A stretch of DNA of 64,000 bases from Arthrobacter sp. B0490 (GTDB lineage Bacteria > Actinomycetota > Actinomycetes > Actinomycetales > Micrococcaceae): assembly GCF_002929355.1 (NCBI RefSeq), contig NZ_PJIR01000004.1:1-64000 (forward strand), given 5' to 3'. The position numbers and the translations under genes were made by a program. Shown piece after piece: positions 7,281-14,577 of the stretch (position 1 is the stretch's first letter; every line of letters starts with the position of its first letter). Below the pieces are notes generated by a model that saw only the letters and a program-made list of their open reading frames with translations, had not been told where the DNA came from and made no database searches.

Positions 7281-8564
7281 ATGGCCGATGCAGCTGATGA
7301 TCCGATCGTGAAGAGTCTCCGCGGGGCGGTGGAGGCGAGCCCCGACGATGTCGTCCTCAGGCTTCACCTTGCACAGATGCTGCTGGCCGCAGGTGACGCC
7401 GCGGGTGCGATCACCGAGGCCAGCGTCGCGCTTGTGGCGGACCCGGGCAATCAGCAGGCCCTGCGTGTGCTGGCGTCGTCGGCGACAGCATTGACTGCGC
7501 CGCCGGAAGCGGCTTCGGAACCCGTGCCGCAGCCGGCAGAACTGCCGAACACGACGGTGTCCTCCGGCTTCGACTGGGAGCAGGCAGAGCACGAGATCGG
7601 AAACACCGTACCGCCCCCTTTCGTCCAGTCTCAGCAGATACCCGTTACTCCGATGGCGGACGACGACGGCATCGCCCCTGTTGAAGTCTCTCGGGAGTCG
7701 GTGACCCTGTCCGATGTCGGCGGGCTCGATGACGTGAAGCAGCGCCTCGAAGAGTCCTTCCTCGCCCCGATGCGCAACGCCGAGGTTGCGAGAGCGTTCG
7801 GGAAGTCCCTGCGGGGCGGTTTGCTGCTGTACGGGCCGCCGGGCTGCGGCAAGACATTCCTGGCCCGGGCGGTCGCGGGTGAGCTCGGAGCGACGTTCAT
7901 GGCGGTGTCGATGACCGACGTTATCGGGGGTGTCATGGGCGAGACCGAGAAGAACCTGAAGCGGATCTTCGACGAGGCCCGCTCCCAGGCGCCCACCGTC
8001 CTCTTCATCGACGAGATCGACTCGATCGGTCTGCGCCGTGCCTCCATCACGGGTGGGGGAGCGGGGTGGCTGCGGCAGATGGTCAACGAGTTGCTGCTGC
8101 AGCTCGATTCGATGAGCGGTGACAATGACGGTCTTTACGTCCTTGCGGCGACGAACAACCCGTGGGAACTGGATGAGGCACTCCTGCGACCGGGTCGGCT
8201 TGATCGTACGATCCTCGTGAGCCCGCCTGATCACCGCGCACGCGTGTCGATCCTGCGCCACCACTTGAAGAACCGGCCCATCGCCGGTATCGACGTCGAG
8301 CATCTCGCCTCTGCAACCGACGGCTTCTCCGGTGCGGACCTTGAGCATCTCGCCGTGACGGCCGCCGAGAAAGCGATGATGGAGTCGATAGCGCTGGGAT
8401 CCATCACTCCGATCACGATGAAGCACCTGCTGGACGCGTTGAAGGAGATCAGGCCCTCCACGGTGGCATGGCTTGAATCAGCGCGGAACGTCGTGCGGTT
8501 CTCCAATGCGACAGGGCGGTACGACGACCTTGCAGCGCTGGTGAACGGCAAGAAACGACGGTGA
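7281..8564 (+). CDS. AAA+ ATPase (CDC48/FtsH-like core) with TPR-like N-terminus
   Basis: 427 residues. Residues 1-65 look like a TPR-type helical repeat (LHLAQMLLAAGDAAGAITEA). The AAA core starts near residue 140: Walker A GPPGCGKT at about 185-192, Walker B VLFIDEID at about 240-247, a sensor-1/arginine-finger region (VLAATNNPWELDEALLRPGR) and a C-terminal lid with DGFSGADLEHLA. The order matches classic single-ring AAA proteins (ATPases of the CDC48/VPS4 kind) that unfold or remodel proteins. No protease domain is present. ATG 7281 is the likely start. It overlaps the next gene by 4 nt (GTGA), implying translational coupling to a TPR membrane protein that is probably its partner or anchor. 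Confidence 0.85.
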   Translation: MADAADDPIVKSLRGAVEASPDDVVLRLHLAQMLLAAGDAAGAITEASVALVADPGNQQALRVLASSATALTAPPEAASEPVPQPAELPNTTVSSGFDWEQAEHEIGNTVPPPFVQSQQIPVTPMADDDGIAPVEVSRESVTLSDVGGLDDVKQRLEESFLAPMRNAEVARAFGKSLRGGLLLYGPPGCGKTFLARAVAGELGATFMAVSMTDVIGGVMGETEKNLKRIFDEARSQAPTVLFIDEIDSIGLRRASITGGGAGWLRQMVNELLLQLDSMSGDNDGLYVLAATNNPWELDEALLRPGRLDRTILVSPPDHRARVSILRHHLKNRPIAGIDVEHLASATDGFSGADLEHLAVTAAEKAMMESIALGSITPITMKHLLDALKEIRPSTVAWLESARNVVRFSNATGRYDDLAALVNGKKRR

Positions 8565-10030
8565 GCGAGGCCGACGACCTCAAACTCCTGTCCGCCCGCT
8601 ACGACGTGCTCATCGCCCGGCAACGACCGCATGACGCAGTGAGACTGCTGGAAGGGCAGGCCGCACACCACCAGGACCAGCCCCTCTACTGGGCGATGCT
8701 CGGAAACGCCCTCAATCTCGAAGAGAAGTATGCCGAGGCCGAGCACGCCGCACGGCGAACCGTGGAACTCGTACCGCACAACAGCGCCGCGCAATCCATC
8801 CTTCTGCAAGCACTGATCGGTCAGCGCCGCTCTGAGGAGTCCGTCGAGCTTGCCCGGTTCGTCATTGAGCAGTTCCCGGAGGAATCGGACGGCCATTACT
8901 GGCTCAGCCGAGCGCTGCTCCTGCACCCGAAGGATCGGCAGGACTTCATCGCGGCCTACCAGGCCGCTCGTCGAGCACTGTCATTTCAGGCAGATGAGTG
9001 GACCTTCGCGCAAGCGGCCCAAACCGCGGCGCTTATCGATGAGGATCAAGAGGCGAGGACACTTCTTGCTGCTGGTCTTGCCCAATATCCGCAGAGTCGC
9101 GAGCTGATCCTGCTCAGTAGACACATCAGAGGTGCCAAAAAAATCGTGGGTCAGCGACAGGAACTCGTGAGCGGGATCCTGCGCACCAGTCCCTCCGATG
9201 GTCGGGCAGAGGCCGACCTCGCAACGGATCCGGTGCGCTGGGTGCGGCAGCATCTTTTCTATCTCTGGTACCACCTGCTGGCCTTCACCTTTCTTGCCGT
9301 CGTACCACTGCCCGCGCCTGCGCTCATGTTGATTGCCCTGCTGGCCGGGGGATGTCACGCCGGACTGATCATCCAGAGCTACCGGCAATTGGACGAAGTC
9401 CTCCCGAAGGGTTACCTGCGGGAGCAGCTCACAGACCCGGTCCGGGCCAGGAACGGCGCGCTGGCGTACGTTGCCTCCGGCCTCCTGATCCTCGCCGGGA
9501 CGGTGTCGGCCGCGGTGCACCCCGCGCCCACACTCGGGGTAGGAGACATGCTCCTTGTGGTGGCCGCCGGCGTCCTGGCCGCAGGTCTCATATCCGTCGA
9601 GCGGACCATCAGTCGGCTCGAGGCGTCTATTCACCCGGAGGAGCACCGAGCCGAGGCCTACCGTGCCTTCCGTTTCGGGGACAACGCATCGTCCTACCGT
9701 CGCTATTGGCTGGCCGCCCTGGCCGGAATTCTCCTGGTGATGATCACGGAGAGCACCGGAGGTGATGCCACGGGAGGCGCAGGCATGCTGTCCATCGGCA
9801 TCCTGTGGAGTATCAAGACACTCGACCTGGCACACCTCTCGAGGGCAGTGTCGGGCGGTGAGAACCCATGGGTGAGAGGGTCTGCGCGCAGCCAAGAAAC
9901 CCAGACGAAAAGCGATCTGGAGACCCGATTCCTCGGCGCCCGGTTCCTCCTAACCCTGCTCCTCGTCAGCTTCATCATCTGCACCCTCGGAGTCGACCTC
10001 CTCGTAGGCGGCTTCATCGGAGTGCCCTAG
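8561..10030 (+). CDS. TPR-repeat membrane protein coupled to the AAA+ ATPase
   Basis: 489 residues from a GTG start overlapping the ATPase stop. Residues about 1-200 contain TPR units (QPLYWAMLGNALNLEEKYAE, then a PHNSAAQSILLQALIG repeat and SDGHYWLSRALLLHP). From about residue 225 to the end there are roughly six hydrophobic segments, including LLAFTFLAVVPLPAPALMLI and FLLTLLLVSFIICTLGVDLL. It therefore looks like a membrane anchor with a cytoplasmic TPR platform. I do not recognise a named family. Gene order and overlap suggest a two-protein machine with the ATPase. Neither gene is intact in duplication unit 1. Confidence 0.75.
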   Translation: MSEADDLKLLSARYDVLIARQRPHDAVRLLEGQAAHHQDQPLYWAMLGNALNLEEKYAEAEHAARRTVELVPHNSAAQSILLQALIGQRRSEESVELARFVIEQFPEESDGHYWLSRALLLHPKDRQDFIAAYQAARRALSFQADEWTFAQAAQTAALIDEDQEARTLLAAGLAQYPQSRELILLSRHIRGAKKIVGQRQELVSGILRTSPSDGRAEADLATDPVRWVRQHLFYLWYHLLAFTFLAVVPLPAPALMLIALLAGGCHAGLIIQSYRQLDEVLPKGYLREQLTDPVRARNGALAYVASGLLILAGTVSAAVHPAPTLGVGDMLLVVAAGVLAAGLISVERTISRLEASIHPEEHRAEAYRAFRFGDNASSYRRYWLAALAGILLVMITESTGGDATGGAGMLSIGILWSIKTLDLAHLSRAVSGGENPWVRGSARSQETQTKSDLETRFLGARFLLTLLLVSFIICTLGVDLLVGGFIGVP

Positions 10031-10049
10031 GTGCCCTGAGTGGCGTATT

Positions 10050-10123
10050 TAAGGTGTGGAGCAGCTCGGTAGCTTGCTGGGCTCATAACTTAGAGGTCAC
10101 AGGTTCAGATCCTGTCCCCGCAG
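10050..10123 (+). pseudogene. Decayed duplicate of initiator tRNA-fMet
   Basis: Same length (74 nt) and same CTCATAA anticodon loop as the tRNA at 5728, with an intact T arm. The 5' acceptor strand has become TAAGGTG, which can no longer pair with CCCCGCA, and the anticodon stem reads CTGGG/CTTAG, replacing two G:C pairs by G:U. Loss of the GGG/CCC initiator signature and of the acceptor stem argues against function. Automated tools may still call a low-scoring tRNA-Met here. Confidence 0.8.
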
Positions 10124-11002
10124 CAACTGGGCGCCTACTCGTGATCGTGTCGGGTAGGCCCTCGAATTTCGTCACGCCGGGTGAATAAACGACAACACTT
10201 GATGAGCGCGATGCCGTCCTCCCACATAGCCGCCTTCGGTCCCTCACGGAATCACTGCCGATAACAGCGCATATGTTCGCTTGGACTGCTAGCTGGCGAC
10301 ATCACTTCCCATAGTCAAACCTGCTAGGTTCTACTGCTCCTGCTATCGCCAATAGCAGCACTAGCCCAACCCCCGCTCGTGGAGGATGTGCACGGCCACC
10401 GCTTGCTCGAGGTGAGTTGTCCCGGGTCAGTGGCTCAGGTGAAGGTGCGCAGGCGGTTTCTTGGTTCCTGCTGTCCAGGTGTGTGCGGGAAAAGCAGCGG
10501 AGCGTGGGGGAGCTTTTCCCGTGCACATGTGGTCAGGAGGTGCAACCATCCTCCGAGCACAGAGATCCTGCTCGCGGCCACCCACTGGGGCAGAAAGACG
10601 ATCATGCGTGAACACTTGTGATCGCAAGTTGAAGGCCGCTATCCGAGACCCTTTCAGTGCGGATGAGACATTCCAGGACGGGGTTGAAACCCTCGTGGAA
10701 CGTGGCTTCGACGCAGGGGATTGTCTGAGCAGTTGCGCGAGGGTGAGCTGGTGCGCCGGCTCGAGGTCGCCCGGTGCGGGCCCGTGCCCGTGTGGTCCAA
10801 AGATCCCAAGGCTGGCGCGAAGATTATCTGCACTAGCGTGGGTGTTTGATCTGCGGGTCACCTCCGTTGCCTGCTGGTTGGGGCGCATTACCGGGACTGG
10901 AGAGTGGGGTAGTGGCCACGAGTTGCATGCCGCTGCTGCTGCGTTGGTAGTTCCTGGGTCTTATGCTCGGGAAGAACGATGAGCGGCAGGGAGCAGACGG
11001 TC
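10124..11002. other. Decayed region downstream of the tRNA copy
   Basis: About 880 bp. The first 280 bp are duplication-unit sequence. A strong dyad GGGAAAAGC (10487-10495) and GCTTTTCCC (10512-10520) lies in the middle. Between about 10630 and 10850 short stretches translate plausibly in two frames (AIRDPFSADETFQDGVETLV, then EQLREGELVRRLEVARCG), as if an unidentified gene had suffered a frameshift near 10725. I could not name it. Confidence 0.4.
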
Positions 11003-11923
11003 ATGGATGATAAGCAGGCGGCGCGCGCTGAGGAAGTACGTCGACAAACTGGCATTCCGGCGTGGGTGTCTGTCTGGGTTGGCAGGCAGGGCTGGGCGGC
11101 TTACGCCAATGGCATCCTGACGGTGAAGATGTCCCTGACTCCACAGGTCGTCATCCCGATCCAGGACATCACGAAGATCGACTTCAAGCCTTCCGGCGGT
11201 CTGACCAACGGGCATATCCGCTTCAACCGTGCCACTGATAAGTTCGGCGACCGCCAGGACATCATCTTCAGTGCACAGGACGAGGCGATCTTCGCTGAGC
11301 TCAAACGCACCATCGAGCAGGAACAGTGGAGGGGAGTGCAGGGCCAGCGCCCCGAATCGCCTCGAGCTACCGCCAACAATCCAGTCAACCCAGCCGGCCA
11401 GGATCCGGACGACAAGTTCCGGGCGAAGTACAACATCCCAGCTGAAGCCCTGTTAGCCAGGGCCAAGGGCGTCGGTTATGTGGCCTTCGACGGTCATTTC
11501 GTGACGATTCAGCAGATTGGTTTGGGGCGGCTGACTATCGGCAAGGGTGTGAAGCGAATCCCTATCACGGCGATCTCCAGTGTGCAGATCAAACCGCCGG
11601 GCGTGGTCATGTCGGGCTTCATCCAGTTCTCCATCGCCGGAGGAAACGAGAAGACCAGCCGCTTCGGGCATCAGACCATGAGCGCTGTGGAGGACGAGAA
11701 CTCCGTCGTGTTCGTCAAAGGTGAGGAGAAGGCGTTCCTTGCCATGCGGAACGCCATCGAGTCCGCCCAGCGAGCTCTGCACCAGCCAGCTATCGCACAT
11801 CAAGCCACGCCGGTTGATGACGTCTTCGCTCAACTGGAAAAGCTCGGCAAGCTCCGCGACGAAGGCATCGTGAGCGACGGCGAGTTCGAGGCGAGAAAGA
11901 CAGAACTCCTCAGCAGGATGTAG
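11003..11923 (+). CDS. DUF4429-like protein with C-terminal SHOCT domain
   Basis: About 306 residues. Two similar beta-rich halves are visible. The first has WAAYANGILTVKMSL, PIQDITKIDFKPSGG and NGHIRFN; the second has VGYVAFDGHFVTIQQIGLG, PITAISSVQIKPPG and SGFIQFSI. This tandem is the DUF4429 pattern, a PH-like fold. The last 30 residues are a SHOCT helix pair (FAQLEKLGKLRDEGIVSDGEF). Such proteins often sit at stress or phage-related loci, but their function is unknown. ATG 11003 has AGGGAG at a good distance; ATG 10979 is an alternative start. No operon partner is obvious. Confidence 0.75.
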   Translation: MDDKQAARAEEVRRQTGIPAWVSVWVGRQGWAAYANGILTVKMSLTPQVVIPIQDITKIDFKPSGGLTNGHIRFNRATDKFGDRQDIIFSAQDEAIFAELKRTIEQEQWRGVQGQRPESPRATANNPVNPAGQDPDDKFRAKYNIPAEALLARAKGVGYVAFDGHFVTIQQIGLGRLTIGKGVKRIPITAISSVQIKPPGVVMSGFIQFSIAGGNEKTSRFGHQTMSAVEDENSVVFVKGEEKAFLAMRNAIESAQRALHQPAIAHQATPVDDVFAQLEKLGKLRDEGIVSDGEFEARKTELLSRM

Positions 11924-12174
11924 GCGAACCACACACGGTTACTGTCTTCCGGTCACACCGGGCTGTGTGTTCAATCCTTGTGCTAAGGCGAGGGTTCAAC
12001 CGTTGAGTATGACAACGTCATCGGAGCCCAGCCCGCCCCGGTGGTCCTGAGTAGTATTGACACACATTCGCGTTGACGCGGCTGCTGTGACTGACAGTGT
12101 GTCCGTCTACAATCGCGGTGCTCCACGTCACTTCCAGTGCGCGGTGTTTCGCGTAAATTCCTCGGGGGTCCTTC

Positions 12175-13140
12175 TTGTCATCAGCATTCGAGCATCATCC
12201 TGCCCAGTTCTCTCCGTACCCACCGGCCGGCCGGCCGGGGCCGAAGGCCGGAAAGTCGACGTGGATCGTCGGCGGGATCCTGCTGCTGTTCATGGTCCTC
12301 GCGGGAAGGGAGAACGGCGTCGGCGGGGCGATCCTGATGCTGGGCTTGTTTCTGCTGTTCACCGGGCTGTACACGTTCCTTATCGGGCGTCCGTCGTGGC
12401 TGCGGCATGCCTCACGCAAACGGGGCGCGATCACCGCGGGCATCGGTCTGCTCCTGCTGCTGGTAAGCGGGCCAATGCTTCCTCCAGCAGCAGCCAATGA
12501 CGAGCAGGCGGTTGCGGAGGTTTCCTCGCGCCCCACCGAAACACCCACGACGACGCCGTCTCCCACACCTAGCCCGACTCCGACGCGGACTTCTACACCC
12601 ACGGCAACGGCGACTCCCCCACCCAGCCCGACACCTACCCCCACGCCAACGCCGACCCCGACTCCTACCCCGACCCCGGCACCTGTTGAGGACATAGCGG
12701 GGACGGTAACGCTGCCTTTCCAGAACTGCGCGGAAGCGGCAGCGGTAGGCGTGTACAACATCCCTGCCGGTACGCCGGGCTACCAGCCGGGCATCGACCG
12801 GGACGCGGATGGTTTCGCGTGTGACGCGGCTGGAACTCCGGCCTACGATGCGGGCATCATCTCGCGGCTCGTCGCTCCAAGCGGAGAACGCCCAGCGCCA
12901 GCACCCGCCCCAGCACCTGCGCCGGCCCCTGCGCCTGCACCCGCACCGGCCCCTGCACCCGCACCGGCCCCTGCGCCTGCCCCAGCGCCTGCCCCAGCGC
13001 CGGCACCTGCTCCGGCGGGGCCTTATGCGAACTGCGCGGCGGCACGAGCGGCAGGCGAAGCACCTGTCTACAGCAGCTCGCCCGGTTACGGCGTCCACCT
13101 GGACGACGATGAGGACGGCATCGGCTGCGAATCCGGATAG
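12175..13140 (+). CDS. Membrane protein with Pro-rich linkers and two Excalibur domains
   Basis: 321 residues from a TTG start. Three hydrophobic segments lie in the first 100 residues (STWIVGGILLLFMVLAG, then GAILMLGLFLLFTGLYTFLI, then AGIGLLLLLVSGPML). After residue 110 comes a Thr-Pro linker, an Excalibur domain (NCAEAAAVGVYNIPAGTPGY with DRDADGFACD), a long Ala-Pro linker, and a second Excalibur domain (NCAAARAAGEAPVYSSSPGY with DDDEDGIGCE). Excalibur domains carry a DxDxDGxxC calcium-binding-like loop and are usually extracellular on the cell surface. The protein probably extends through the wall from a membrane anchor; its role is unknown. Confidence 0.8.
   Translation: MSSAFEHHPAQFSPYPPAGRPGPKAGKSTWIVGGILLLFMVLAGRENGVGGAILMLGLFLLFTGLYTFLIGRPSWLRHASRKRGAITAGIGLLLLLVSGPMLPPAAANDEQAVAEVSSRPTETPTTTPSPTPSPTPTRTSTPTATATPPPSPTPTPTPTPTPTPTPTPAPVEDIAGTVTLPFQNCAEAAAVGVYNIPAGTPGYQPGIDRDADGFACDAAGTPAYDAGIISRLVAPSGERPAPAPAPAPAPAPAPAPAPAPAPAPAPAPAPAPAPAPAPAPAGPYANCAAARAAGEAPVYSSSPGYGVHLDDDEDGIGCESG
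12541..12690 (+). repeat. Low-complexity tract encoding Thr-Pro repeats
   Basis: Runs of ACN-CCN codons encode Thr-Pro and related dipeptides. Codon use varies between units (accccg, acgcca, actcct), so the tract is not a perfect microsatellite and has had time to diverge. It forms the linker before the first Excalibur domain. Confidence 0.85.
12890..13020 (+). repeat. Low-complexity tract encoding Ala-Pro repeats
   Basis: About 20 consecutive Ala-Pro dipeptides, with larger duplicated blocks such as CCTGCACCCGCACCGGCC occurring twice. This hints at recent expansion by slippage or unequal crossover. Length probably varies between strains; the change is always a multiple of 6 bp and keeps the frame. 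Confidence 0.85.
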
Positions 13141-13423
13141 AACAGCCCGCACCGCGGAAGAACCCACCTTCAGGTGTGAGGCGCCCCGCGTCCCGCAAAC
13201 CTTTCACCGGTCAGGGCAACGTCCCCGCCGAACGTCGTCACGACCGTCACCGCGCGATGCCCGTCGGTCCGGACGGCTGCTCTAACCGCGAGGACAAAAG
13301 AACAAGGCCGATGCGCCGATGCTGTCACCTGTCATGGGGATCACGACGACGTCAACATTAGTGAGGGATGCTTAGCATGACCAATGAACGCGAATGGGCG
13401 TTCGCCAAGGAAGGCTGGCTCAT

Positions 13424-14338
13424 TTGACCAATATATTTCTCAGCTATTCGATGGAAGATCGCCCAACCGCTTCTCTTTTGACCGAACGCCTGCACCGCCA
13501 CGGTATCGACACATGGTGGGATCAGAAGCTGGAGCTTGGAAGCAACTGGCAGGTGGAGATCACTAAGGCGGTTCAGGAAGCCGCCGCAGTAATTGTCTTG
13601 GTCACGCCAAATAGCCTTCAGTCGAGCTGGGTGACGCAGGAATGGTCAAGTGCGCTAGGAGCATCTAAGCGGATTATACCGGTCTTAGCAGGTGGTGCTC
13701 ACTTTGCTGATCTACCGAAAGGTCTGGCTGAAATCCAAGCCATTGACCTTAACGAGGACGCCGAGCGGGGTGTGGAGCGGCTCATCGAGGCCGTCTCAGA
13801 GCTGCAGCGCTCAGATGAGCCGCCTCCGAGCAATGACGTGGACCTCGAAGCAATCATCGAGGACGTAGTGGAGAGGAAACTTGCGAGCATGGGAATCGAT
13901 CGCCCCACCAACGCAGAGCCGAATGACGAGCAGGATCCTCAGCTGGTTTTCGTAGTGACGTCATTCAAGTCCGATATGGACCCTGCGTTCGAAGCTATAG
14001 ACGCCGCTGCGCGTGCTGTCGGCCTCCGCGCCGAGCGAGTCAAGGACGTCCCTGGCGATTACAGGATCACCGATAGGATCCTCGCAAGTATTCGCCGAGC
14101 ACGTCTCGTAGTCGTCGACCTCACCCACGAACGTCCGAACGTCTACTTCGAGCTCGGATTTGCCAGGGGACTCGGCAAGACGGTGATCACAATCATGCGG
14201 GAGGGGACCAATGCTCATTTCGACGTGCAGGACTGGACGTATCTTTCATACGTCGACTCCCGTCCGCTGGAACGCGATCTGCTTGAGCGATTCCGATATG
14301 AGGTGAACAACGAAACAGGGAGCCTCGGCGCGGACTAG
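13424..14338 (+). CDS. TIR-domain protein with C-terminal nucleoside deoxyribosyltransferase-like domain
   Basis: 304 residues. Residues 1-130 form a TIR domain: NIFLSYSMEDRPTASLLTER, GIDTWWDQKLELGSNWQ, and VIVLVTPNSLQSSWVTQEW, where the Glu is in the position of the TIR NADase catalytic residue. Residues about 175-300 resemble the NDT-like Rossmann domains seen in immune sensors or effectors: FVVTSFKSDMDPAFEAIDA, ILASIRRARLVVVDLT, and PNVYFELGFARGLGKTVI. Start chosen at TTG 13424 because AAGGAAGG lies 9 nt upstream and the TIR domain begins directly there; ATG 13394 is an alternative. A/T-richer codons than the neighbours and the adjacent ABC-three-component genes suggest a defence role, likely NAD depletion on infection. 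Confidence 0.82.
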   Translation: MTNIFLSYSMEDRPTASLLTERLHRHGIDTWWDQKLELGSNWQVEITKAVQEAAAVIVLVTPNSLQSSWVTQEWSSALGASKRIIPVLAGGAHFADLPKGLAEIQAIDLNEDAERGVERLIEAVSELQRSDEPPPSNDVDLEAIIEDVVERKLASMGIDRPTNAEPNDEQDPQLVFVVTSFKSDMDPAFEAIDAAARAVGLRAERVKDVPGDYRITDRILASIRRARLVVVDLTHERPNVYFELGFARGLGKTVITIMREGTNAHFDVQDWTYLSYVDSRPLERDLLERFRYEVNNETGSLGAD

Positions 14339-14350
14339 CTTTGAGACGAG

Positions 14351-14461
14351 GTGAGGGCCGGCCGCGAACGACACTCGGCACTTGCGGCTGTTCGAGAGGC
14401 GTTCAGGAATGCTATTGATTCCATCAATCCCGAGGTCGCGCGCACTCTCGTCGAGAGCTAG
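14351..14461 (+). CDS. Short frame after the TIR gene, possibly a gene remnant
   Basis: From GTG 14351, 12 nt after the TIR gene stop, a 36-residue peptide can be read with an amphipathic helix (ALAAVREAFRNAIDSINPEV). Codon choice looks coding-like. It may be a tiny protein or the 3' remnant of a larger gene. No family recognised. Confidence 0.3.
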   Translation: MRAGRERHSALAAVREAFRNAIDSINPEVARTLVES

Positions 14462-14577
14462 AACTTTGATGCTGCGCATCTAAGCGATCGGTGAGGTAGC
14501 GGACGATTACTACCCCGCGTTTCTCCTAGGTCGAATGCCATTAGGCACTTAAGAATCCACACTAACCCTTGCAGCTG

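Larger units (their letters stand above)
6450..10402 (+). repeat. Unit 2 of a diverged tandem duplication
   Basis: Colinear with 4190-6002 but carrying the intact HTH gene, a gutted HPt gene, a full ATPase, a TPR membrane protein not represented in unit 1, and a decayed initiator tRNA. The ANTAR gene of unit 1 has no counterpart here. The two units have therefore kept complementary gene sets. Confidence 0.8.

Noticed and set aside
5728..10123. Integrative element between attL and attR at two tRNA-fMet copies
   Set aside because: No integrase gene lies between them, and the similarity covers the whole tRNA plus long flanks and upstream genes, which fits tandem duplication better than an att-site repeat.
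12541..13020. CRISPR-like periodic sequence
   Set aside because: The repeats are Thr-Pro and Ala-Pro codons inside a long open frame, with no spacer-like unique sequence.
13424..14338. TIR gene as part of a CBASS or Thoeris system
   Set aside because: No cyclase, SAVED or Thoeris-type partner gene is adjacent; a stand-alone TIR-NDT protein is the simpler reading.
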